From: Anseranas semipalmata
Taxonomy: Eukaryota > Chordata > Aves > Anseriformes > Anseranatidae
Direction: 5' to 3'
DNA length: 64,000 nucleotides
Assembly (NCBI GenBank): GCA_013399115.1
Contig: VXAA01005193.1
Coordinates: 1,767,372-1,831,371 of the forward strand
This document shows positions 1 through 11,827 of this stretch, piece by piece. Position 1 is the first letter of the stretch; each line of letters opens with the position of its first letter. A program made the translations under genes and the position numbers. The notes below the pieces were generated by a model. It had not been told where the DNA came from and did no database searches. It saw only the letters and a program-made list of their open reading frames with translations.

Positions 1-548
1 NNNNNNNNNNNNNNNNNNNNNNNNNNNNNNNNNNNNNNNNNNNNNNNNNNNNNNNNNNNNNNNNNNNNNNNNNNNNNNNNNNNNNNNNNNNNNNNNNNNN
101 NNNNNNNNNNNNNNNNNNNNNNNNNNNNNNNNNNNNNNNNNNNNNNNNNNNNNNNNNNNNNNNNNNNNNNNNNNNNNNNNNNNNNNNNNNNNNNNNNNNN
201 NNNNNNNNNNNNNNNNNNNNNNNNNNNNNNNNNNNNNNNNNNNNNNNNNNNNNNNNNNNNNNNNNNNNNNNNNNNNNNNNNNNNNNNNNNNNNNNNNNNN
301 NNNNNNNNNNNNNNNNNNNNNNNNNNNNNNNNNNNNNNNNNNNNNNNNNNNNNNNNNNNNNNNNNNNNNNNNNNNNNNNNNNNNNNNNNNNNNNNNNNNN
401 NNNNNNNNNNNNNNNNNNNNNNNNNNNNNNNNNNNNNNNNNNNNNNNNNNNNNNNNNNNNNNNNNNNNNNNNNNNNNNNNNNNNNNNNNNNNNNNNNNNN
501 NNNNNNNNNNNNNNNNNNNNNNNNNNNNNNNNNNNNNNNNNNNNNNNN
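1..548. other. Assembly gap (run of N)
   Basis: The first 548 positions are all N. The sequence to the right (549-1400) is GC- and CpG-rich, a context in which draft assemblies often break, so the gap may hide more CpG-island sequence. Nothing can be said about its content. Confidence 0.99.
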
Positions 549-1400
549 GGGCGAGGCCAGAGCTGTGGGGGGCGAAACGCCCCCGTGCTACAGAAAGCCG
601 CGTGGGATCCACCCGGGGCCGGCCCACGGCCCGCGCTCGCGTCTCCCTCCCCGCTCTGCGCCTGCCGGTGCGGTTCCAACAGGATTAAATACCTGCTCCG
701 GTGCCACTCCGTGTTTTTGCTTTTCCGAGGGATCCTAAAATTTTCCATTCCCCTGTGGGCTCTGCAACACTCATGATGCGCAAACAGATCCCCAGACAAA
801 AAGCAGCGTACGCGCATTACCGAGCCGAAACAAAAGCTCGCAGATCAGCGAAGGCTGGGACCGCGCTTTCAAGCAGCGCCTGCCAAGGAGGCTCAGTGAT
901 GGAAAAACCCAACAGCATAGGAAAAACATGCGATGGGAATAGGAAAGGAGCTAGAATGATGCAGAGTAGACAAGCACGAGGGAGGTAGAGCCTGAAGTGG
1001 TTGGTCCAGAAATGGATGCCACCAGAAAGTCTCGGCTCTGTCTCTGGGTGAGACGCGGGACCGCCCGCCCTCCCGCGCAGTGGCGATGTTTCAGGGCTCG
1101 CACAGACGAGGCCGACAGCCATGGGGAACAAACTGTTGTAATTACAGCCCCGTCTCAAACCGGCTATAAAAATACGAATGCTGGTCTGGGAGAAAGGTGA
1201 CTGGCGGCACTTGTCAGCATGCCTCCAGAAGGCTGGCCGCCTCGCTTGTTGCCAGCGCTAAAGAAACATTCAGAGCCTTGGCTTTGGAAAGCATCTGGCC
1301 GCGATCTTGCGGCTCCTTGGCTCCCCGAAGCAGCTTTAGGGCCAGGCTCGGTTTGAAGCCTTTTTATTGGGAGATACAATTAACTTAATAAGGGAACAAT
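549..1400. promoter_or_regulatory. CpG-rich flank of the gap, possible promoter region
   Basis: This stretch has many CpG dinucleotides, above all in 549-670, 1050-1110 and 1290-1330. It also carries a strong TATA-type element (CTATAAAAAT, 1162-1171, plus strand). Overlapping short open frames exist on both strands, but none looks like a real protein and none is flanked by convincing splice sites. In human the next gene beyond ALKBH3 is, as I recall, C11orf96, which would be minus-strand here. I cannot recognise its coding sequence, so that link is only a guess from synteny. The stretch could equally be the edge of an unmethylated regulatory island with no nearby gene. Confidence 0.35.
1162..1171 (+). 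promoter_or_regulatory. TATA-box-like element
   Basis: CTATAAAAAT reads as a textbook TATA element on the plus strand, directly preceded by GC-rich sequence (accgg). If used, initiation would be expected about 25-30 bases downstream, near 1190-1200. No recognisable coding exon follows on the plus strand. A chance match is possible. Confidence 0.25.
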
Positions 1401-1467
1401 TTTCTGTTGGGTCAAACTGAATCATTCCAGTTTGGAGAAGGCCGTGTTTTTTACTGTTGATTTTAAC

Positions 1468-1481
1468 GGCTAAATTTAGCC
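1468..1481. promoter_or_regulatory. 14-bp perfect palindrome with MEF2 core
   Basis: GGCTAAATTTAGCC is its own reverse complement. Its centre, CTAAATTTAG (1470-1479), fits the MEF2 consensus YTAWWWWTAR exactly on both strands. It lies about 300 bp from the TATA-like element, in a non-coding stretch beside the CpG-rich flank. Binding in any tissue is inference. Confidence 0.4.
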
Positions 1482-4400
1482 CCTAAAGCCCTGCCTGCAT
1501 TACGAGGACTTTCTCTCCAAGGGACCCTCTTACAACAGATCTCTGCAGCGCAGCGAGGACCGAGGACCGAAGCATGCTTCCTCAGCACGGCCCTTCAAGA
1601 GGACAGGACCGCGGGGGACCTGGAGGGCTCCCGGGGCCGAAGTGGCCTCTCCTGAAGAAGCAAGCTGCGGGCTGACACCGGAGACCTGTTCTGGCAGCGG
1701 AGAAAAGCGCCTCGCGTTCATGTGAAGCAAGGTAAATTTACTCTGCTCTAGCAACAGCCCTAGCACAAGAGGATCCAAGGCCCTGCAGAAAAAAGGCCAG
1801 TTGACTTACTATCTGAAATTCAACGCGAGCATCCCCAGCCCCAACTACCCACCTAGTTTCGTAAAAAAAGTTCGGTGTGAGGGCAAACTGGTTTCCTGTC
1901 AGGTAGGACGAACACTGAACTCCCTCACTATTAGGATTATAACAGGCTCTGGGAAATTTCAATGCTGAGTTGGAGCTACATCACCATGGCAATAACCAGG
2001 AAGCCTTAAGTTTTTGTTTGAGACAATTCAGAAAAAAATATCCTGTGACATAATCCCCCAAGTTAGGTCTGCAATGCGCTAATGTAAAAACTATATTTAT
2101 TCCAGCGGCTTAAATCATGCCTTTTATCTAGGTTGCTCCCGGTATTGAAATGTGACCTCATCGTATAGATTACAGAAACTCTCTGCCATGTGGATCACAA
2201 GAGGGGTTTTCTTTCCTGCATAGTACGGAGCTGAAGTCACACCGCGCACCAGGGCACGGCACCCGGGCTGCAGGGGCCTTTGCCCGTGGCTGGGAGCATT
2301 TCAAGTGCCTACATTTCACATAAGGTGCATCAGCTGCCCAACTTCGGGAAGCTAAAGCACCAGTTTCAGAGAAGAAACTGCTAACATGGCCGAAACAGTA
2401 TCAGGGAAGTCAGCTTATGTCATCAGGTCACTCGCTTAACAGTGCAGTTATAGGAAATACACAGCCTTTTAATGATTCCTCTTACTGTAGAAACACAACA
2501 AAACCATTTGGCTACTGCAACCTAACAGATACCAGCTTACGACCAGGAAAGCACAAAACGGACAAACAGGTAATCAGTGCAAACTACTTGTGAAAGCAGA
2601 AAATAAATCTTCCCATCCTTTTCTCTGCATGCACACACATGACAAACTTGAATTCGTACCTTTCTGATGGGGGAACCCAGTGTACCCAAGAAGGCGTAAT
2701 GGAAACCCACTTTGAGTCTGCTGACTGGGAAAATGCAAACCATCGTTACTAGCTAGCGACCGTAAGAAAACGGCAGCAGCACAGACGCAGCCCGGGCGAG
2801 CGCAGGCACACGTGAATGCATTTGCACCAGGGAGCCGTTCGGCCACTACTTGCAAGGGCTGCACACTCCGGGTTGCTGTATCCAAGGGGTGCCCTTTCCT
2901 TATGCATTTGTTTATCCTTTGTCTTTCTTCCCGGTGTTTCTAGCTACAACTCCAGCAGCCTGTTAGCATTTTTCCTTTAAAAAATAAAAAAAAAGCCAAA
3001 GCCAGCCCCAGCAGCTGAATGTCTGAGGGTAATCTCGCAGCACGCACCAGCACGTGCCCAGCAGAGCGACACGCAGCCAGCACCTCAAATGCTCTTGATG
3101 CGTCCCTCGAAATACTTTCCCAAGGACAGGCCCCTCTCGTTCCCTGGGATCCCCCTCCCCAAATCGATTGTCCCTTGGTCCCGGCCACCACGCTGAGGGG
3201 CTCCCTACCTGGCAGCAGCGGCAGCGCATGCGGGCAACAAGTGGCCCTCCCCTGGGAGGCGTGCTTCCAGCTTGATGTGTCCGAGGCGTGAATTACAGGT
3301 GCCTGTAAAGGTTTTCACATCTCTCCATCAATCTGCAACCCACAGATCGGGCCCAGGTCAGGCACCACGGGCAGGACGAGGTGAGATCGGGGGCCCCATA
3401 AGGAAAGGAGACAGCCAAAGGCAGGAACACGCCCATGGAGGGGGCCGAGGCAGCCGGGATGCGGGCAGACAAGCACGGGGGGATCCAGGCAGCTGCCGGG
3501 TCTGGGAGGGCACGTGGCCCCCCCAGGTGCAGAACCAAGGGTAGAATGACAATGGCAAGGGACAGAGCTTGGGGTCAATGGTAAAACCCAGCGGGGGACG
3601 TACTGCATGCTGCCTGCAGGGTACGCAGCATTTAGCTCTTTTCGAAACACGCTTCTCCGTGCCAGCTTGCCACGAGGTCTGGGACCGGGCCCATTTCCTT
3701 CAAGCACAGCAGTCGGTGCTGCAGGGCTAGGATGTACCCACAGCACGACTGCAGATGATGGCAAGCGCTCGTTAACTCTTGCGAGGAGCTCAGATGATAG
3801 GACATGGCTAATGCAAAGTGTATTCGAAGATCCTACGCCCTCAGATAGCTCACTTTCTGTCCTGCCTGGCTGTTTATGTGCTTCACACCACAGTAAATCC
3901 CATAAAGTTTCTTTCTACCAGTTGGACAACGTACAGACCAAAACGTTTGGATGTATTAATGCTCCTTACAGAAATACACTGTATTGTTCTGTTTTGAATT
4001 ATTTTAATTGTGAAGTGATAGCTGAAGTGAAGCCAGTGTTTCAGTAGCAGTGTCACAGGATAACAGCATTTGGCTGTCATCACACTACTACTAATAAATG
4101 TGGTAATAAAGCTCTTTGTTTTCAAAAAGAGCTGCAAAATGTTCCCTGACGGAAACCGCTACATTAAATTTCCTTTGTTTGGCCTGACGGGCGTCAGAAC
4201 GGATGGCAGCTCTTCCCAGCACTGCTACTGACGTATCAGGACATGATGCTACGAGGATACGAGATAAGAGTGCAGCTTAGACAACAGAAGACCAGTTATT
4301 TCAGAAATATCAGCTGTTTAAAGAAAGAAACTGCTTTTAACAACTAGAGAGACCAATCTCTCTGAATATTCCCACTGCATTTGGTACACATTGGAGGCAT

Positions 4401-5500
4401 GTGGAGCAAAGTTAAGCTATAACTTTCCATGGCTTTAATTGTATGTGTATTTCTACGTCTAATTGTTACTGTGATACTATCAATTAAGCAGTGCGGAAAT
4501 TAGTATTTCTATTTCAGTAATACATCTTGCAATTAATAAAGCACATCCTGTCTTAGATTGAAAAGCTCGAAAAGTGTTCTTCCCCCACAAAACACATTTT
4601 CAAAAACAGTTTTGTGTGTGCAGGGGAGAACTTAACTGACAAGTCCTGGGATTTTCTGTCCCTCTGCATGGTCCCTGCCCAGCCAGAAGCTCGGATGGTG
4701 CCGGGGGCCCGTGCCTGCTGCTGGGCACAGGACCGGGAATGTTTTTGGGGAAGCATCGAGGAGAGGAGTATTCCCTGCTGTGCTGAGCATGTGACACTGG
4801 GTTTGGTGTTTCTTCTGCAACCAGCTGCTTATTTTTGCAAGAGCTGAAGAAACAAAATTATTTCTGAGACTTTTATTATCCTCTGTCAGATCTGGACAAA
4901 ACCAACCAACAAGCTCTTAATTAGCCAGGGAGGGCTGACAGCACGAGCACGTAAGCTCCGGCTTCTTTGGAAGTGAGGCAAAACTGAAACCTTCCCCATG
5001 TGAGCCGAGATTTAAAATCTTACCTTGGTGCCACAAATGGGATCCTAGCGCTTCTGAAGTATTTTATCTTCCACTTGCTTCTGTGGCTAAAAACACTGCA
5101 GAGCACCCAAGTACTTCAGCAGAACACATTTATTTTTTTTCCCCCTCTCCTTTTAAGTAATCAAGAAAGAAATCAGCTGGAGTCTAGGGATGAAAATGGA
5201 AAGTTTCTTGACAACGAACTATCAGACCTTAGGTAATCATATCCTGCAGAATTTGTTTACTCAATCTAAACCTCTTCAGGGACTTTAGGCAAAAAATACG
5301 AAAATGACATCAGTAAATAGCTGAATGATACTGGTCCCAGGGGCCAAAGCCCTACTTTGAGGAGAGGATCCAGTGTGATGCTAATGCTGACAAGCAGAAA
5401 GAAAAAAAAGAGTAACCAAATCCCTGTCAGATGAAAGCCAGTTGTACTCAAAGCTGAGGAATGACCTTAACGCCAGGAAGTTTTTCTAAGATAAAATAGA
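1482..5500. other. Intergenic sequence, no gene recognised
   Basis: No exon with splice signals and no protein family could be recognised on either strand. The 2.9-3.8 kb part is moderately GC-rich and therefore open in several frames at once, including a 149-codon minus-strand frame at 3315-3764. Its predicted product is Pro/Ser/Cys-rich without domain character, as expected for chance frames in GC-rich DNA. Confidence 0.6.
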
Positions 5501-5504
5501 GCCA

Positions 5505-6251
5505 TTGTGGTCTAAGCAAGGGAAGCCAAGGCAGGAGTTAACTGATGAGGTGACCGAAGGAAAGAGAAGAGCGACCGGTGCAAAACACAGAGCTTTTATG
5601 GAGAAGCAGCCAACGCTCAGGCTGTTTTATTCTACCTGTGGCTGCTGCAGCACCAAGATGCTCGGTCCTGCGTGCAGCACGCAAAGCCTCACTCCACCGT
5701 TTTGCTTGCACCGAGGCCTGGAAGGATTTCTTCATGCTGGCGTGTCCCCCTCCCCAGCGCAGCAATCCGTTCTCTCACGCACGCTGCAAAGGCTGCATTG
5801 CCGCCGGGGCAGCGCAGACATTGGCACATTCTGCCTCACGCACGGTTCGTCGGACACCAGGGCACCAAACTGGGATCGCGGGTTGTGTTTCTCGGCCAGC
5901 ATGCCCTCCAGCAAGTCACGTCTCCGTTCGCTCCCGCTTCATCTTTTGCTTTCTGCATCCGAAGCTCTTCAGGGCACGAAGTCCTCCCGCAGCGCTCCCA
6001 ACCCCGGCGAGGACCTGACAGCCAGCTGCGAGTCACCACCACGACTCCCATCCCACGCAGCGCTGGGGCTCCTCTGGCCCGTGACGCCTGCCAAGTGGCC
6101 TGCTTTCTGCTCCGTTTTGCTCCGAGGGACCGTGCTCGGCCAGCTCAGCTCCCCGGAGCAGTCACCGCAGGGCTGCGTGGCAGCCTGCCCTGGCGCAAGG
6201 GAATTGCTGGAAACGCGCCCGGGGCAGAGGATTGGCACAGGTAACTCCTAG
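5505..6251. other. GC-rich patch with overlapping open frames
   Basis: About 700 bp with raised GC and CpG is open on the plus strand in all three frames at once (5505-6251, 5578-6018, 5672-6244), plus shorter minus-strand frames. The longest frame begins at a TTG; its first internal ATG is near 5599. The predicted products are low-complexity and rich in Ala, Ser, Pro and Arg, with no domain I recognise. Simultaneous openness in several frames points to base composition rather than coding selection. A regulatory CpG patch or a lncRNA exon are alternatives. Confidence 0.4.
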
Positions 6252-9200
6252 ATCAGCTGAGCTGTAGTGTCAGCCTGCTCCAGTGAGGGTTTACACGGTG
6301 TCCCCTCTGTGGGACTGGAGAGGCAGAATAAATAACACCCTCATGTTCATGGCAAAGCAGCTGCACGTGCAGCTACAGGCAGAAACAGCTTTTGGTTGAG
6401 CACCATTCTGGATCAAATGAACACCACCTATCTGGGTGATCCCCTGGGATCTGAAGCCTTGTTCAGCCACAAAAAACTCCTGAGTGATTAGAACACAAAA
6501 AGGCTTTGTTTCTGTTGGGGAATCTAAATCAGATGTGGGGCCCTGTGCGACAGACCTCCTTGCTCCTTATTCTGATTAAAATTTTTCAATATGCACCCCA
6601 CTTCCTTCACTTAGAACATGGTCTCCCAGCTATCCTGAGACACGTCCTCACAGCGTGAGCAGCCGAAGACCTGCCAGCCAACTGATTCTTAAAAGGAGCA
6701 CGTAATAACCACCAAAGCCCTACTGAACGTTACGCAGAAAAAGAATGAGGTAAATCAAATAGGTCGACAAGCGAGAAAGCACACATCTGTCATCGTGCTG
6801 AGTGAATGGCCCTTTGGGGAGGGCCAGCGTTTTTACAGAGAACTGCCGTTGAGCCACTATATAATACTTACAAGCCACCCTCAGGCATGCCAAGAAAATG
6901 AGATGATACCTGCAGGATCTCAGCAGAAGTCAGGTGCAGGGAGGACAGGCCAGGGAGCTCCAATTTAAACAAATGGCATACGTTGCTGTGGAAACCTCAA
7001 GCATTTATAAGAAGCACTTCAAAAACAAAATAGAGTGAGGCAGATTTCATATCCAGTCTGAAAATGTTTATGACCAGAAAAGGCAAAGTGGGTGTTAAAT
7101 GCTTTTTAGCTAAGTCAATAGTACTGGCACTTGACAAGGAGGTATTATGGATTTGCAGCACCCATCGTATGTCTTCTCTCCTGAACCCCAGGAGAACAAT
7201 CTTCTGTACTCAGCCAGTATTGTGGTACAAAAATTCTGGTTTCTTAACCCCTTCCTGGCACCCTGTCTCTTTCTAAATTACTACTGTCAGAAGCAAATTT
7301 CAGGTAGCTATATTAAAGCCATCAGTCATGACAAGTGGAAAATATATAGCTTGAATTAATCTGGCACAGGAGAAATAAAATTATGTATTGCTTTATAGCT
7401 AATCAAAACCAAAGATCCTGAAGAGATTTTTTTTCCTGAAAAAGAGGAATGATGAACTTTGCTATTGATTTTAAACAGAATGTGCAAGATCGACCTGGTA
7501 TGGCCCAACAATGTAACATTTAATCAGATATACTCAAGTGTCATCAAGAGTCTGTGCTTGAATATCCAAGTATGCCATGATTAAATGATTATTGCAAGTA
7601 GTGTGGAGACAGAAAGATTCCTGATACCAATATAATTAATTAATAATGTTATTGTTTATATAGGTGTTAACTGAATGAATGGTTATAGATTATTCGTGGA
7701 ATGACACTGAGTACCAGTCACTGTTTCGTGGTGGGTTTTGTTTTTGTTTTTTCCCTGAGAACAGCTTCATTCTGCATGTTCTCTAGGGGTGACAGGCCAC
7801 AATCCACCCTTACCAAAGACAGCTTCTATTCAGCTACTCCTTAGCATCAAGCCTGAGAGTCATTATATTTTAGAAAAGGCGACAGGAATTTTGGAAAAGG
7901 CAATCTTAACTGGGGGTAACTAGTAGACTCGATCTGCTTGAAAACAACAATGAACAGTTTTGAAGAATGCAATTTTTCAGCTTTTCTTGGAAAAGAGACT
8001 CATACTCTGCTGGAAAAATAACATTTCACAGTGAAGAAACAGGAAAAAAGTAAAAACACTGTTGATATCTGCTACATAAAAAAATATCATCACACCTGCT
8101 GCAGGGAGCATATGAAAGGTAACAAGACAAAATGAACAAATAACATAGGAGCAGGAGGGGGAAAGCAAATGGCTATGAGAGGCAGTTTGGGAGACACAGG
8201 AAGAATACAAGGAGTATGGAAAATAAAATAGAAAAGTGCTCTTTAGGCAAAGCAGCTCTTAACACCTGCTCCACTAGCTCGTAAGGGCAGACTACTCCAT
8301 GCTTAGGCTGTTGAGTCTGGTGAGAACAGCAAAAACAAAACCGCCCAGGAAAAAATCCCCGCTCTGAATTCTTTGTGCATGTAAAAACATTTGGGTTTGG
8401 ATAAACCAAACAGTCCTGCAATATATTTTACTTTAAACTATCGTCACAAATTCTGAGTTTAAAACTTTTTCAGTAAGCTTTTGGCTGGGATTCCTGTACT
8501 GTCAAAACAGTCCTGGGAAGGAAGAAAACCTTGTAACTGGAAAATAAACCTTCTGGATAGCATTTTTAGAGATACTGTTTTTAAATCCACAATAACTAGG
8601 GGAAAAGTTGCTCCAGCTGTCTGTAAGTTAAAGACTGAAACGTAACTACATGTTTACCACTGTAAATAAACATCACGCTGTGCGCTTGACTCCAACAGTA
8701 GAAAGAGCTGAATAGTACCACTTGAAATGTTCACGTTGGCTGGTCTCCAGTGAAAAATCAAGCCTTTAGGTGTCACAAAAACAACACCAGAATCAAAAAC
8801 CTTTTAAAACCCTACTTTTGCACACATCTGCTTTGAGAACCACGAGAGTGCTTGCAGCATTAGAGAACACATTTCTACCTACAAGAAAAATGTCCCTGCA
8901 GAAAGATCACCCTAGGAGATGTGGGCTGGAATCTCCTCTGCTCTAAGCCATTTCCTGCTGTTCCGGCGGGCAGGAGGTTGCAATCTGCTGCCACCTGGCT
9001 AGGTGACATTTTTGGGAGGAGGTGGGGGGAGGAAGGAAGGACCCACAACTTCCCAGCTGGCATGAAGAAACCTGACCTCTGTGCCAACTGTTCCCCTCGC
9101 AGCCGGGGCATGCAGGACAGGGGGAGGAACGACGCCACGTGCCTTCTCCCCACTGCCGACCAGCTTGGGACACAAGCAGCAGCACAGGCAACAAGAGCAC

Positions 9201-10540
9201 GAGCGGCACACAGCAGACAGCAGCAATAAAACAATGTCACCCCAGGAGAGCTCTGGGGGATACAGCATTTCTCTTGTAAATTGTTTTATTTTGGGGGGCA
9301 AACCTTTGTCTTCTCCCAGTTCAAAGCAAATAAAGGTAAAAACACAATTTGCTAACATTATTAATTGAAACTTATAAAGTAAGCAAATAACTATTTTTTT
9401 CCTCAGCAGCACCAGCCTCCAGGGCCCTGCCTGTTCACATCATGGCTTCATTGAATTCAAACAAGTTGCTATTTCCATAGGTTCAGGCTTTCACTTTTTA
9501 AGAAGTTCCCACTAGTCCCCATCTCCTACTCCTTCTTGCAGCATGACTGCTCTTAACATGGTGTAAACAAATGTAGGTTGTATGAACTAATAAAGGCTAA
9601 AATGTTGCCCTGTGAGAATACCTGGAGAAATCAGCAATGCCCTTTGGTTATGGAAAAACACCCTCTGTAAGGACTGTCATAACTGGGCATGCATAAAGGG
9701 ACATAAACGAAGCACCAGTTACCTGAAGAAAATAAATGGTAAAGTATATGTCCAACTGCACCAATACGAATTCTCAGGACATACATCACTGAGTCCAGAT
9801 CTTAGATTCAAATCAAGGAATTAACATTGAATTGGAAACATATTTCAAAACATATTTCCAAAAACATATTTCTGTAGGAACTGGGATAAAAGTGAAGAAA
9901 TTATTAGATAACAAACTGAGTTTTCTAATAACATTCATTTGTTTCGGAAGAATAAGCTATTTCAAAAGCTGTATGGTGTTTTATATGGAAAAGCTGCTAA
10001 TAAATTTGCCTGATATGCAAAGAAAATGATTCTGCCCAATTTCAGAATACAGGGAATGAAATGGCTCAAAGTCTGTCCGTTAGGTCATCGATACCTTAAA
10101 ATATAGGCATAACTGAGTATTAACAACTTGACCGCTCTCGTCAAGAACAATTTTAAACTACAGAAAATGCTGGCTAAGAAAAGAGGCATTTTCCAACCAC
10201 CAGGTTATTCTTGCATTAAAGAAGCTTTCTAATGTGTTTCAGGGCATAGAGTATCTACCCGTGCTGAGATCCTACTTCAGGCAGAAAGCGAAGACACACC
10301 AAACCAATGTTTTGGTCCAGTACAGTGGATGCCATTCAGCTGCAGTGAGAACCATGCAGACAGCATATATGACCTAACACCAAGAAGGCAATCAACAGCT
10401 TGTTGGTTCTAACAACAGGTAAGACATACCTACACGTCAGGCAAACTCCAGCAAGGCAACCTAGAATCAGGTCTGAGCTGCTGACCGCTTCTCTGCAATA
10501 GCAGCAGTTTGAGAGACAGCCCTGCAAGCAACCTGCTTTA
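6252..10540. other. Intergenic sequence, no gene recognised
   Basis: Mostly AT-rich unique sequence. No exon or RNA gene was recognised. A moderately GC-rich interval at 8.9-9.25 kb is open in several frames on both strands without protein-like content. An RFX X-box-like motif at 6982-6995 (GTTGCTGTGGAAAC) is the only motif I would flag. Confidence 0.55.
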
Positions 10541-10619
10541 ATAATAAATAATTATGTTTATATTATTTATATATATATATTATAATCATTTTTATATTAT
10601 ATTATTTTATTACATTAAT
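10541..10619. repeat. AT-rich low-complexity tract with (TA)n core
   Basis: Nearly pure A/T sequence centred on a short TA repeat (about 10568-10580), flanked by interrupted TTATAT-type units. It separates the intergenic region from the exon-like segment to its right. Confidence 0.8.
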
Positions 10620-10714
10620 AAGCACTGATCTAGGAGCAGTACGTTTTGCTAGCAGCACCAGACTGGGTACTGTACCTGTTGATACTACGCTATACTTACA
10701 GCTTTACAACTTAC

Positions 10715-10850
10715 AGTGTGATTATTATAATTTGGGTCCAAATCTTTGGGCCAATTCTGGATATCAAGTTTGGCAGCACGAGCATGATTTTTAGGGATGT
10801 TGACATTTCTTGTCCCACCTGAAATCACTGGAAGCCACAACTCAGTTGTG
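10715..10850 (-). other. Orphan exon-like segment downstream of ALKBH3
   Basis: On the minus strand this 136-bp block is bounded by a good acceptor (TTTCTTTTCAG, just right of 10850) and a strong donor (GTAAGTT, 10708-10714). One frame is open throughout: one leading base completes a split codon, then 45 sense codons. The product begins TTELWLPVIS and contains HARAAKLDIQNWPKDLDPNY. It is not part of ALKBH3, whose stop codon lies about 900 bp upstream, and I do not recognise the family. A second frame is also open, so it could be a chance match, a decayed exon, or an exon of a downstream or read-through transcript. Confidence 0.3.
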
Positions 10851-11504
10851 CTGAAAAGAAACTAAGAAGTTATTAGTAAATTCTGAAAGTACTGTTTTTA
10901 TCTCTTTGTGACTGTTTTCCTGCCTATGACATGGAGGTAACACTTCTAAGCCAACAGGGATGGAAGACTGTTAGCACTCGAGAAATCGGCAGCTTCGACC
11001 TGGCTGATAAGATTTGTGGCTAAGATGTTTCTGTTGCTTGCCCTTGTCTGTCTTGTCTACACAGATAAGCAGTAAGGACAAAATCTGACCATAGAAAGCA
11101 TAGCAGAAGGAAGCCTCGACCCTCTGTTCTACGAGGCACAAGTATAATTCAAGTAATTATATAAATAACAAAACTGATTGCTTTGTTGCAAAAGACTCTG
11201 CAACCTACAAATAAAAAGCAATGTGCTACCCCTTGGTGAAGTGATTAATATCCAGAAATCATCATAGATTGCAGCTTTCTCATTTCTGTACACACAACAC
11301 ATGTACAGCTGGCTTTACATAAAAGAATCCTGTCTTGTCAAATAGAACATATGTCATGGATCTATGTCACATGGAACATAAATCACTATCTGGGGAGAAA
11401 GGGGAGACAAGAGAAGGTGCAAGAATAAATGCCCACTGAACCTTTCAGCTCCAGTCAGTACCTCTCAGAGGTTCCATGTTCTTTGAATGATGATCATCAT
11501 GTTT

Positions 11505-11734
11505 TCGCAAACAAAGCCTGTGATTTAATATCATCTAAAAGCATACCATTTCCAAAAATGAAACAGCACTGTCCACATAAGAGGTAACTTCTGATTGTCA
11601 AAGGTCTTCATGACATCAATTTTTTTCCCTGTCAGGTATTTCACAGAACTCTGCGCCTGTAAGGCTTCCTTTAAATATGTACCAATCTGAGGCTCTTGAT
11701 CTGCTGTGGGTTCAACAATGCCCAAAGTGCCTCT
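11505..11734 (-). other. ALKBH3: ALKBH3 3'UTR (approximate)
   Basis: Downstream of the ALKBH3 stop codon on the minus strand, the first plausible poly(A) signal is the ATTAAA variant at 11524-11529, which would end the transcript near 11505. No canonical AATAAA was found between it and the stop codon. The exact end is inferred, and longer forms cannot be excluded. The frame left open here (11531-11725) is non-coding. Confidence 0.35.
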
Positions 11735-11827
11735 TCACTTCCGAACTCCATCAGGTTCTGGATAAATGATCCTAAAGGTCAAGTTTATACGTGCATCCCT
11801 AGAATGATATTCCTTAGGCACTCGATG
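11735..11827 (-). CDS. ALKBH3: ALKBH3 exon 10 (last coding exon, with stop)
   Basis: Ninety-three bases: 30 codons plus TGA (11735-11737), following acceptor CCACTTACAG. The exon opens with HRVPKEY; its first His corresponds to human His257, the third iron ligand. The arginines equivalent to human 269 and 275, which hold 2-oxoglutarate, are present in RDARINLTFR. The last residues (ending GVRK) differ from the human tail while the length is identical. Confidence 0.95.
   Translation of the reverse strand, partial: HRVPKEYHSRDARINLTFRIIYPEPDGVRK

Noticed and set aside
3315..3764. 149-codon minus-strand open frame
   Set aside because: It lies in GC-rich DNA with overlapping frames on both strands. 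The product is Pro/Cys/Ser-rich with no domain and no splice context.
8875..9412. Overlapping minus-strand frames of 121 and 137 codons, with a plus-strand frame on top
   Set aside because: Openness in several frames on both strands reflects composition. The product is Cys/Leu/Pro-rich without family resemblance.
11531..11725. Open frame just after the ALKBH3 stop codon
   Set aside because: It begins at a non-ATG codon and lies in the 3'UTR. The reconstructed ALKBH3 protein already ends at the conserved position.
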